A stretch of DNA of 64,000 bases from an uncultured Eubacterium sp. (GTDB lineage: Bacteria > Bacillota > Clostridia > Lachnospirales > Lachnospiraceae): positions 1 to 64,000 of the forward strand of contig CAJUIL010000011.1 of the NCBI GenBank assembly GCA_910586225.1, in the 5' to 3' direction. The position numbers were made by a program, and so were the translations under genes. Within the stretch, counting starts at the first letter, position 1. Every line of letters starts with the position of its first letter. The notes beneath the pieces are model-generated. The model did no database searches. It saw only the letters and a list, made by a program, of their open reading frames with translations, and was not told the DNA's origin. This document shows, in pieces, positions 52,578 to 59,737 of the stretch.

Positions 52578-52910
52578 ATGACATATCCGATGAATCCGGT
52601 CCTGATGGAGCTGCTTGTACTTGCGCTGATCTGTCAAGAGGACAGCTATGGCTATCAGATCAGCCAGAAGCTTAAGTCGGTGTCCAATTTAAAGGACTCT
52701 GCTTTGTATCCGGTGCTGCGCAAGCTGGCGGAGCAGCAGTATGTAGCGGTTTACGACCAGCAGTACCAGGGCAGGAACCGGAAATATTATAAGATCACAG
52801 AATCAGGCAGACTGCAGAAGGAAAATCTGGAGCGGGAATGGGATGCGCATATCCAGGCGGTGCAGGAAATTTTGCGCAGCAGTTTGTCAGAAGGGGGAAA
52901 CGATGAATAA
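52578..52910 (+). CDS. PadR-family transcriptional regulator
   Basis: 110 residues, ATG 52578 behind AAAGGAGAG. A winged-helix PadR protein: LMELLVLALICQEDSYGYQISQKL, SALYPVLRKLAEQQYV and the wing GRNRKYYKITESGR. No effector domain beyond a short C-terminal helix. It overlaps the DUF1700 gene by 8 bases; the PadR-DUF1700-DUF4097 trio is a recurring Firmicute cassette linked to envelope stress. Confidence 0.9.
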   Translation: MTYPMNPVLMELLVLALICQEDSYGYQISQKLKSVSNLKDSALYPVLRKLAEQQYVAVYDQQYQGRNRKYYKITESGRLQKENLEREWDAHIQAVQEILRSSLSEGGNDE

Positions 52911-53493
52911 ACAGGAATATATGAAACAGTTAAAGGAACGGCTCAAGCGGCTTCCAAAAGCTGATTTTGCGCGTGCCGTGGAATATTATGAGGAGTACTT
53001 TGCGGAGGCTGGAGAGGAAAATGAAGCAAGGGCGATCGAGGATCTTGGTACGCCGCAGGAGGCAGCCGATCAGATCATTCAGGATATGGTAGTAGACTAT
53101 TCAAAGGAGCCGGTAAAGGATGTAAGAAGTGGTATGAACGGGCTGTGGGTGGCTCTGCTGGCACTGTTCGCGGCGCCGGTCGCTCTGCCGCTGCTGTTTG
53201 CGGGCATGATGGTTGTACTGTCTGCGGTTATTGTCGTATGGGCGCTTTTGCTGGCGCTGCTGGTGACGGCAGGCTGTGCGGTGATTGCGGGGCCGTTTAC
53301 GATAATAGCAGGATTTAGCGTGCTGTTTAAGAGCTTTCCGGTATTTTTATGCTGCATCGGGATCGGGCTGCTGTCTACAGGAGCCGGAGCAGCGCTTACG
53401 TATGGCACCTATTTGTTATGCAGGCGTTCTATGAGCTGGACGCTGCGTATTCTGGCACGCATGATTCGAAGGGAGAATAAAAGGCATGGGTAA
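52903..53493 (+). CDS. DUF1700 membrane protein
   Basis: 196 residues, ATG 52903 with GGGGGAAA before it. The N-terminal 70 residues are the DUF1700/HAAS helical domain (MNKQEYMKQLKERLKRLP, YYEEYFAEAGEENEA, LGTPQEAADQII), followed by about four membrane helices rich in A, G and L (about 80-180). HAAS domains are thought to interact with PadR regulators. Overlaps the next gene by 8 bases. Confidence 0.85.
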   Translation: MNKQEYMKQLKERLKRLPKADFARAVEYYEEYFAEAGEENEARAIEDLGTPQEAADQIIQDMVVDYSKEPVKDVRSGMNGLWVALLALFAAPVALPLLFAGMMVVLSAVIVVWALLLALLVTAGCAVIAGPFTIIAGFSVLFKSFPVFLCCIGIGLLSTGAGAALTYGTYLLCRRSMSWTLRILARMIRRENKRHG

Positions 53494-54559
53494 GAGAAGA
53501 AAATTTTACATTTTATGTGCTGTCTTGGCAGGAGTTGGTATCGTACTGGCGGGAGCCGGCATCGCGATGGGCGGGATCGTACATGGCATTCGTATTGACA
53601 GCAAAGGTATCCGGGTGTATGCGCCGCTGCTTGACGGAGACGACGAGGCTGTTTATGTGCCTGAGCAGGAACGTTTGGAGGCGTTTGACCGGATTGAGGT
53701 AATCGTGGAGGAAGCGGATATCCGGATCGAGCGTTCGGATGCAGATTCATTTTCTTTGTCTTACCGCTTTTCGGAGCATGAGCCGCAGGTCAGCGTGGCG
53801 GACGGAAAGCTGACAGTCCGGCATAGAAACCGTGACACAGAAAACCACATTTTGAATTTTAATTGGTTTTTTGTCGGAAGCGCGAAGGATGGTTCAGATG
53901 AGGACGAATATGTGACGATCCGTCTGCCGCGGGAAGCAGAATTATCGGATGTGCGGCTGGAAGCGGAATATGGAGATATGGTATGTAAAGGGCTGCAAAC
54001 GGACAATCTGCGCATTTTGGCAGAATACGGAGATATCAGTCTGACGGATGTACAGGCACAGGAAATCGAAACGGTTTCTGAGTCCGGAGAGGTCCGGATG
54101 GAGCAGGTATCAGCAGACAGCTGCAGCGTGCAGCAGTCTTATGGAAATGTGTCTTTTTATGACCTGGAGGTTGCAGGGGCTTTCAAGGCTGTAGCAGGAA
54201 GCGGCGATGTCTGGTTCCGCAATGCGCAGGTGCATAGTCTGGATCTGGAATGCGTGGCCGGAACAGTGGAAGGCCAGCAGATGGAGCTTGGAAGTGTACG
54301 GATGGATATCGAAAGCGGAGACTGCACCTTGAGGCAGGCTAGGATCAATGGCGGTAAGATCGCTTCAGCTTACGGCGATGTGGAGCTGCAGATGGAGCAG
54401 GGGCAGCAGAATGCTTACTTGCTGAGCACGGAGCTTGGAAACGTTTATTTTAACGGGGCAGATATGGGGAATACGTTTGCGGGCTTGGATAAAAATAAGG
54501 AGAACCTGCTGGAAATCCGGTGTGAGTGCGGAGACCTGTCTGTCCGCACAGAAGAATAG
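53486..54559 (+). CDS. DUF4097 beta-solenoid envelope protein
   Basis: 357 residues: an N-terminal membrane helix (about 8-28) anchors a long extracytoplasmic domain whose repeating short strands (LEAEYGDMVCKGL, ILAEYGDISLTDV, VQQSYGNVSFYDL, AVAGSGDVWFRNA) form the right-handed beta-helix typical of DUF4097/DUF4098. At least six repeats are visible. Presumed sensor or shield at the cell surface; function unproven. Third gene of the PadR cassette. Confidence 0.85.
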   Translation: MGKRRKFYILCAVLAGVGIVLAGAGIAMGGIVHGIRIDSKGIRVYAPLLDGDDEAVYVPEQERLEAFDRIEVIVEEADIRIERSDADSFSLSYRFSEHEPQVSVADGKLTVRHRNRDTENHILNFNWFFVGSAKDGSDEDEYVTIRLPREAELSDVRLEAEYGDMVCKGLQTDNLRILAEYGDISLTDVQAQEIETVSESGEVRMEQVSADSCSVQQSYGNVSFYDLEVAGAFKAVAGSGDVWFRNAQVHSLDLECVAGTVEGQQMELGSVRMDIESGDCTLRQARINGGKIASAYGDVELQMEQGQQNAYLLSTELGNVYFNGADMGNTFAGLDKNKENLLEIRCECGDLSVRTEE

Positions 54560-54570
54560 AAATTTTTTTC

Positions 54571-54599
54571 ATGACATTTTGCCTTGTCTGTAGTAAAAT
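54571..54599 (+). promoter_or_regulatory. Promoter of ridA
   Basis: ATGACA (54571-54576), 17-base spacer, TAAAAT (54594-54599), about 49 bases before ATG 54648. Confidence 0.6.
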
Positions 54600-54647
54600 A
54601 GTGATTGGACCAACAGCAAATAAAAAAGAAAAGGAGATTGTATTCGT

Positions 54648-55028
54648 ATGAAAAAGATTTTGAACACAAACGATGCGCCGCAGGCGATCGGACCGTATGC
54701 ACAGGGAGTCGATACCGGAAAGCTGCTGTTTCTTTCCGGACAGATACCGATCGATCCGCAAAAGGGAGAAATTGTGGCGCAGGATGTGAAGGGACAGACA
54801 AGGCAGGTTTTGGAAAACGTAAAGGCTGTTTTAACATCTGCGGGATGCACGATGGAAAGCGTGGTAAAGACGACTGTTTTCCTAAAAAATATTTCTGATT
54901 TTACAAATATGAACGAAGTTTACAGCGAATATTTTACAGAGGGCAGCTATCCGGCAAGATCGGCTGTGCAGGTGGCTGCGCTTCCAAAGGATGCGCTGGT
55001 CGAGATCGAAGTAATTGCGTTAAAATAA
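54648..55028 (+). CDS. ridA: RidA family reactive intermediate/imine deaminase
   Basis: 126 residues, typical RidA length, ATG 54648 behind AAAAGGAGA. Signature regions: APQAIGPYAQGV, LLFLSGQIPIDP, QTRQVLENVKAVL, the imine-binding arginine in YPARSAVQVAALP and the glutamate in VEIEVIALK. It hydrolyses 2-aminoacrylate and related imines and protects PLP enzymes. Stands alone with its own promoter. Confidence 0.93.
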   Translation: MKKILNTNDAPQAIGPYAQGVDTGKLLFLSGQIPIDPQKGEIVAQDVKGQTRQVLENVKAVLTSAGCTMESVVKTTVFLKNISDFTNMNEVYSEYFTEGSYPARSAVQVAALPKDALVEIEVIALK

Positions 55029-55031
55029 GCA

Positions 55032-55061
55032 TTGACCTCACCTATAGTTATAAAGTATAAT
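55032..55061 (+). promoter_or_regulatory. Promoter of the FIST-MCP genes
   Basis: TTGACC (55032-55037), 18-base spacer, perfect TATAAT (55056-55061). Confidence 0.7.
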
Positions 55062-55109
55062 AACGTTAGTATATTAAAATTATAGAAACTAATGAGTGGG
55101 GAAACGATA

Positions 55110-56165
55110 GTGAAACAATTTTTTGGAATGAGTCAGAGCGGCGATGTGAAGGAAGCCGTACGTGGATTGAGCAATCCGCAGTTTATCATGCTGTTATCAA
55201 ACAGCGGACAGTTTGAGGCACACGTAAAAGCGCTGCAGGGAATCTATCCGAAGGTGCCGAGTATTGGATGCGCGGGAATGAGTTATAGTACGAGAATCGT
55301 AGAAAAGGGTGTCGGCATTGTCGCTTTTTACGATGGTGTAAATGTTGCGGTAAATGTGTTAGAGCAGGCATCGGTCATGCCAGTCAAATATATCCGGCGT
55401 TTGGAGAAGGACGTCGAAGCGGTCAGAGCGTCGCAAAATGATACGGTGTGCATTGATTTTTGCTCTGGAAACGACGCCTGCGTGCTGAATACGTTTTTTA
55501 GTGTGCTGGGACGCAAGGGGATACCGCTTGTCGGCGGTACGTCGGAGGACGGCAAGGTATCTGTCAACGGTAAAATATATCAGGACGCGGCAGTCTATGT
55601 GCTTGTGAAAAATTTAAACGGGCGTGTAAAGGCTTATAAGGAGAACATTTATCGCCAGATGGGAAATTACCGGTTTGTAGCTTCTAAGACAGACAAAGCG
55701 AACTACATGATCGGTCAGCTGGACGGTAAGCCAGCCAAGCAGGTTTATCAGGAAATCCTGCACGTATCAGAAAAGGATATCCAGTCGCAGACTTTTAAAA
55801 ATCCGCTGGGTAAGATCAATGGAACGGACACCTGCATTATTTCTATTAAGGAAGTGAACGGCAACGCTCTTAGCTGCTTTCGGCAGGTGAATGATTCGGA
55901 CGTGCTGATCATGCTGGAGCTGGGGGATTACCGGGCGACGGTAAAGCGGACCGTGCAGATGATACATAAGGATTTTTCGAAGATCTCAGCGGTATTTTCT
56001 ATTAATTGTCTGTTCCGCTATTTATTGTTCAGTGAAAATCACTATATGCAGGAATACTTGCAGGAAATGGCTGCCCTTGGTAACCATGCGGGTGTTGTGG
56101 GATATGGAGAGCATTACAACAATCAGTTTGTCAACCAGTCCATGACCTGCGTGGTATTTGAGTAA
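55110..56165 (+). CDS. FIST-domain signal transduction protein
   Basis: 351 residues from GTG 55110 (GGGGA 9 bases before); an in-frame ATG at 55092 without a site would add six residues. The N-terminal FIST domain (about 15-185; SNPQFIMLLSNSGQFEAHV, IGCAGMSYSTRIVEKGVGIV, GGTSEDGKVSVNGKIYQDA) is followed by a FIST_C domain (about 200-345; SAVFSINCLFRYLLF, NHAGVVGYGEHYNNQFVNQS). FIST modules are cytoplasmic sensors of small ligands such as amino acids or metabolites and feed kinases or chemoreceptors. Here the partner is the soluble MCP starting 16 bases downstream. Confidence 0.87.
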   Translation: MKQFFGMSQSGDVKEAVRGLSNPQFIMLLSNSGQFEAHVKALQGIYPKVPSIGCAGMSYSTRIVEKGVGIVAFYDGVNVAVNVLEQASVMPVKYIRRLEKDVEAVRASQNDTVCIDFCSGNDACVLNTFFSVLGRKGIPLVGGTSEDGKVSVNGKIYQDAAVYVLVKNLNGRVKAYKENIYRQMGNYRFVASKTDKANYMIGQLDGKPAKQVYQEILHVSEKDIQSQTFKNPLGKINGTDTCIISIKEVNGNALSCFRQVNDSDVLIMLELGDYRATVKRTVQMIHKDFSKISAVFSINCLFRYLLFSENHYMQEYLQEMAALGNHAGVVGYGEHYNNQFVNQSMTCVVFE

Positions 56166-56181
56166 AGGGAGGAAAAGCCAT

Positions 56182-57138
56182 ATGCTGTTTAGATCTGGTA
56201 AAGAGAAAAAAAAGCCGTCGGGCTTTGGGATGGAACGCCGTCAGGCTTCGGACGGGGAGAAGCTGTATCCGGTGCTGCACGTAGCAGGCAGCGTCAAGGA
56301 GCGGCAAAAGGAAATCGTGGAAAAGGAGGTTGCGTCCCTGCAGCAGCTTAGCAGAGTGAACGACTCTTTTCACGCGGTATTGGATGAATCAGAAAATTTC
56401 CACCAAAAGCTGGAAGACTTTGAACAGACCTTTTCCAATATCGGACAGGTGTCCGAACAGTTTGCGTCTGTCAAGGACGATATCAGCAATTCTGTTGTGA
56501 CGGTTCAAAATGAGGTAGAGTCGTTAAAGGAACAGACGGTACAGGTGGAAATGTTTTTTGGCGCGATGGAAAAAACGTTTCAAGTGTTTTTGGATTCGAT
56601 CAAGCAGATCAAATCTTGTACGAACCAGATTACTTCGATCGCAGACCAGACAAATATCCTGGCGTTGAACGCTTCGATCGAAGCGGCGCGTGCGGGCGAG
56701 CACGGCAAAGGCTTTGCGATTGTGGCTGTAGAGGTGAAAAATCTTGCGGATCAGATCAAAAGTCTGGTAGCCGCGGTAGACGATAGCATTGTAGATGTAG
56801 AAGGCGGTACGGACAAGCTCCATACAAGTATCTCCGATTCCCAAGCGGCTCTGAATCAAAACATTCAAAAGGTAAACGATACCTACCAAATGTTTGAACA
56901 TATCACACAAGCGGCGGAAGGTGCCACGAACGTCCAGAATGAGATCTCGAATGCGATCATGGAATCCAAGACTGCGCTGCAGAGTGTCCATGATTTTTTC
57001 TTCCGTACGAAAAAGCAATACGAAGAAGTTGTAAAAAATATTGAATATGCGAATAAGCTTGGAACGACCAAGAGCGCGATTTTTGAAGATATTGATAATA
57101 TGATCTCACAGATCCAGCCGATCATAGAAGATGTCTGA
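56182..57138 (+). CDS. Cytoplasmic methyl-accepting chemotaxis-type signalling protein
   Basis: 318 residues from ATG 56182 behind GGGAGG. No membrane helix; the protein is almost wholly coiled coil. The highly conserved MCP tip IADQTNILALNASIEAARAG followed by KGFAIVAVEVKNLADQ is intact (about 160-195), so it could bind CheA/CheW. Sensing is probably supplied by the FIST protein encoded upstream rather than by an own ligand domain. No che or flagellar genes are in the window, so the output could be chemotaxis or another CheA-type pathway. Confidence 0.88.
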   Translation: MLFRSGKEKKKPSGFGMERRQASDGEKLYPVLHVAGSVKERQKEIVEKEVASLQQLSRVNDSFHAVLDESENFHQKLEDFEQTFSNIGQVSEQFASVKDDISNSVVTVQNEVESLKEQTVQVEMFFGAMEKTFQVFLDSIKQIKSCTNQITSIADQTNILALNASIEAARAGEHGKGFAIVAVEVKNLADQIKSLVAAVDDSIVDVEGGTDKLHTSISDSQAALNQNIQKVNDTYQMFEHITQAAEGATNVQNEISNAIMESKTALQSVHDFFFRTKKQYEEVVKNIEYANKLGTTKSAIFEDIDNMISQIQPIIEDV

Positions 57139-57158
57139 GCTTCGCAGGAGGACGGGCA

Positions 57159-57683
57159 ATGAACAAAATTTTAATTGTTGTGGATATGCAAAAGGACTTT
57201 ATAGACGGCGCGCTGGGGACGAAGGAAGCGGTCAGCATCACAGACCGCGCGGCTGAAAAAATAAAAGGTTTTGACGGCCCGGTACTTGTAACGATGGATA
57301 CGCACGGCCAGGATTATTTGCAGACCGCCGAGGGTAAAAATCTGCCCGTCGCCCATTGTATCAAGGGCACGCCTGGCTGGGAGCTGCATGAGACGATACA
57401 GCAGGCATTGCAAGGAAAGCAATACACGGTGCTTGAAAAAGGTACGTTTGGTTCCATAGAGCTTCCGTCACGGGTTGCAGAGCTTTTAGATCCGCAGCAG
57501 ATGGAGGCGGAGCTTATCGGGCTTTGTACGGATATCTGCGTGGTATCGAATGCGCTTCTGCTTAAAGCCCACTTTCCGGAAATGCAGATAGCAGTTGACG
57601 CGGGCTGCTGTGCGGGTGTCACGCCAGAAACGCACAATGCGGCATTGGAAACGATGAAAATGTGTCAGATTACGATTGTCTGA
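57159..57683 (+). CDS. Isochorismatase-family cysteine hydrolase
   Basis: 174 residues, ATG 57159 behind GGAGGACGGG. Catalytic triad positions: D9 in IVVDMQKDF, a lysine in VLEKGTFGS, and the nucleophile cysteine in GLCTDICVVSNALLLKA. The HCIKGTPG segment resembles nicotinamidase-type members, but the metal-binding DXHXXXH set is incomplete. It hydrolyses an amide or vinyl-ether substrate that cannot be named. Ends at a hairpin terminator. Confidence 0.87.
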   Translation: MNKILIVVDMQKDFIDGALGTKEAVSITDRAAEKIKGFDGPVLVTMDTHGQDYLQTAEGKNLPVAHCIKGTPGWELHETIQQALQGKQYTVLEKGTFGSIELPSRVAELLDPQQMEAELIGLCTDICVVSNALLLKAHFPEMQIAVDAGCCAGVTPETHNAALETMKMCQITIV

Positions 57684-57686
57684 AAA

Positions 57687-57728
57687 ATACCTTGGCAGAA
57701 TAGCGCTTATTTTGCCAGGGCTTTTTTG
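57687..57728 (+). terminator. Rho-independent terminator
   Basis: CCTTGGCAGAATA pairs with TTATTTTGCCAGGG (one mismatch), followed by CTTTTTT at about 57721-57727. Confidence 0.75.
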
Positions 57729-57797
57729 GTTTCGGCAGGATTTATGTATATTTTCTTAAATTTTCATGATATTTTAGTGAAAGCTTAGCAGATATTG

Positions 57798-57872
57798 CCA
57801 GCTCTGTGTTATAATAAACTGGCGCCGCAGCTTAAAGGGCTGCGGCGCCAGTTTATTATAACACAGAGCTGG
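57798..57872. repeat. Perfect 34-bp inverted repeat in the leader of the alarmone synthetase gene
   Basis: Arms 57798-57831 and 57839-57872 are exact reverse complements around a 7-base loop (TTAAAGG). The loop-proximal 11 bp are GC-rich (GGCGCCGCAGC). The left arm holds a TATAAT (57810-57815), mirrored on the minus strand in the right arm (57860-57855). The outer end of the right arm includes the first bases of the ribosome binding site GGAGG (57871-57875). There is no T tract, so it is not an ordinary terminator. If the left-arm TATAAT is a -10 box, the mRNA would begin with the GC-rich 10-bp hairpin. Confidence 0.95.
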
Positions 57873-57884
57873 AGGAATTATAAA

Positions 57885-58658
57885 ATGGAAAAAAAGGAAG
57901 AGGATGATATTCTTGGGGAAGAGCTTGCCGAAGGCTTGATCACGCTTTTGGATACGCCGGAAAAGGTTAGCCAGACAAGAAAATTTATGGATATGCTCGT
58001 TGGCTACCGGGAGTTGATGATGATGTATACCTGTGCGGTCAAGGAGGTGCGTACCAAGTTTGAGGTACTGGATACGGAGTTCAGCGTCCGTTACCAGCGC
58101 AATCCGATCAGTGCGATCTCTACCCGCTTAAAGCATACAAACAGCATTATGGCAAAGCTGGACCGTTATGGGTATCGTTTTTCTCTGGATAATATTGAGC
58201 AGTATATTAACGATGCGGCTGGCATACGCATCATTTGTTCTTATATCGATGATATTTATGGGATCGCGGATGCGCTGCTGGCGCAGGATGATGTGACGCT
58301 TGTAACGCGCAAGGATTATATTGTCGCGCCAAAACCGAACGGCTACCGCAGCCTGCATTTGATCATAAAAGTCCCAGTGTTTTTTGCGAATTTCAAAAAG
58401 GATATGAAGGTCGAGGTACAGATCCGTACGATTGCGATGGATTTTTGGGCGAGTCTGGAGCATCAGCTGAAATACAAGCAGAACATCCCGAACCAGCAGG
58501 AGATCGTTGCGCAGCTTAAGGAATGCGCAGACGTGATCTCGATGACCGACCAGAAGATGATCGGCATCCGCCAGCAGATCGAGGCAGTATCCGATGCCCC
58601 GACGGAGGAAGAAATTCTGCTGGATAAATTAAGCCGGATGGATATGAATATCGGTTGA
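57885..58658 (+). CDS. Small alarmone (p)ppGpp synthetase (YjbM/YwaC-like)
   Basis: 257 residues, ATG 57885, 9 bases after GGAGG, which abuts the 34-bp hairpin. A RelA/SpoT-type synthetase domain (about 70-215) without a hydrolase domain: ISTRLKHTNSIMAKLDRYG, NDAAGIRIICSYIDDIY with the catalytic aspartate region, KDYIVAPKPNGYRSLHLII, and VEVQIRTIAMDFWASLEH. It transfers pyrophosphate from ATP to GDP/GTP. The acidic N-terminal about 60 residues and C-terminal coiled coil are usual for tetrameric small synthetases. The hairpin leader may govern its expression. Confidence 0.9.
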   Translation: MEKKEEDDILGEELAEGLITLLDTPEKVSQTRKFMDMLVGYRELMMMYTCAVKEVRTKFEVLDTEFSVRYQRNPISAISTRLKHTNSIMAKLDRYGYRFSLDNIEQYINDAAGIRIICSYIDDIYGIADALLAQDDVTLVTRKDYIVAPKPNGYRSLHLIIKVPVFFANFKKDMKVEVQIRTIAMDFWASLEHQLKYKQNIPNQQEIVAQLKECADVISMTDQKMIGIRQQIEAVSDAPTEEEILLDKLSRMDMNIG

Positions 58659-58674
58659 TCTGGGGATGCCTGTT

Positions 58675-59472
58675 TCAGCCAAGCATGACATCCAAAAGCA
58701 TCATGACGGCGAAGCCAAGTACAATACCAATCGTGGCTGAGTACGGCTGGCTTTTTTGATTCTGCTGGCATTCGGGTATCAGCTCGTGGACGGCGACCAA
58801 TATCATCGCGCCTGCAGCAAAGGAAAGCGCATACGGCAGGATGGCTTCTACATAGACGACAAGCAGTGCGCCGGTCAGCCCGGCTATAGGTTCCACGATA
58901 GCGGAGGCCTGCCCGAAAAAGAAGCTCTTTTTTCTGGAAAAGCCTTCCCGCCGCAGCGGGATCGAGACGGCTGCGCCCTCCGGAAAGTTCTGCAGGCCGA
59001 TGCCCACAGCGATCGTAATGGCACTGGTCAGGCTCTCTGTCGTATAGCCGCCCTGCAGCGCGCCGAAGGCGACTCCAACGGCAAGCCCTTCCGGGATATT
59101 GTGCAGGGTGATGGATAATAGGAGCAGGATGACGCGGCTTAAGCTGTCGTCCTTTTTGGGAATGTCACAAATGCGCGTCCTGGTAAAGGTAACAGCCTGG
59201 TCACAAAGCCACATAAAAGCGGCTCCGCTAAGAAAGCCTGCCGTAGCTACGAGATATGCGGGGATTCCCTGCTGTGCCTCGGCGCGTTCAATGGCAGGCG
59301 CGAGCAGCGACCAGAAGCTTGCAGCGATCATAACGCCGGAGGCAAAGCCGAGCATCAGGTTTAACAGCCGGGTGTTCACAGATCGGAAAAATATAACAGT
59401 TGCGGCGCCAAGCGCGGTCACAGACCATGTTCCAATGGTTGCAAAAAGCGCCAGGAAAACAACAAAATCCAT
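58675..59472 (-). CDS. ZIP-family metal transporter
   Basis: 265 residues from ATG 59472, behind AGGAGGT; a longer reading exists upstream but has no such site. About eight membrane helices with the ZIP metal-path motifs LHNIPEGLAVGVAFGA (helix 4) and LQNFPEGAAVSIPLR (helix 5), here with N in place of the second histidine. It imports or exports zinc or another divalent metal. Converges on the alarmone synthetase gene with a 16-base gap. Confidence 0.9.
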   Translation of the reverse strand: MDFVVFLALFATIGTWSVTALGAATVIFFRSVNTRLLNLMLGFASGVMIAASFWSLLAPAIERAEAQQGIPAYLVATAGFLSGAAFMWLCDQAVTFTRTRICDIPKKDDSLSRVILLLLSITLHNIPEGLAVGVAFGALQGGYTTESLTSAITIAVGIGLQNFPEGAAVSIPLRREGFSRKKSFFFGQASAIVEPIAGLTGALLVVYVEAILPYALSFAAGAMILVAVHELIPECQQNQKSQPYSATIGIVLGFAVMMLLDVMLG

Positions 59473-59559
59473 GCAGGATACCTCCTGGTGGTTTGATAAC
59501 CTTACTGTCAGTATATTTCTGAAAAATAAAAAAGGTGACTGAATATTTAACAGAACGGT

Positions 59560-59606
59560 ACGATTAAGGCAAGGAGGCAAGGGCCGGAAGGAAGCAGCGT
59601 AATTGT
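59560..59606 (+). ncRNA. SRP-RNA domain IV look-alike (possible remnant)
   Basis: Contains CCGGAAGGAAGCAGC, identical to the invariant tip of bacterial signal-recognition-particle RNA. But the 5' loop strand reads AAGG instead of CAGG, the next base pair is broken, and an 8-base tandem duplication (AGGCAAGG twice) makes the helix asymmetric. Without one repeat unit, CGATTA would pair with TAATTG below the loop. I cannot close a full-length SRP RNA around it, so it may be a degenerate copy or a coincidental leader structure. Confidence 0.3.
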
Positions 59607-59647
59607 CAGAAAAATGTGAGGATTTGCAGAAGCTAGTTGACGTCAAA

Positions 59648-59689
59648 AACCAGCTGTGTTACTCTGTTATTTATAGTAACCGGCTGGTT
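59648..59689 (+). promoter_or_regulatory. Leader hairpin upstream of glnS
   Basis: AACCAGC pairs with GCTGGTT, with an inner GTTAC/GTAAC stem, followed by GTTTTCT. Could be an attenuator or terminator for upstream transcription. No T-box consensus (AGGTGGTACCGCG) is present. Confidence 0.4.
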
Positions 59690-59737
59690 GTTTTCTGCGT
59701 TTGTCCGCAGAGCCGGCTATCATACAGGAGGAAGTTC

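Noticed and set aside
53097..53750. Minus-strand open frames opposite the DUF1700/DUF4097 genes
   Set aside because: Shadows of real coding sequence with unlikely composition and no start signal.
59473..59737. T-box leader for glnS
   Set aside because: No T-box or antiterminator consensus; only hairpins and the SRP-like motif.
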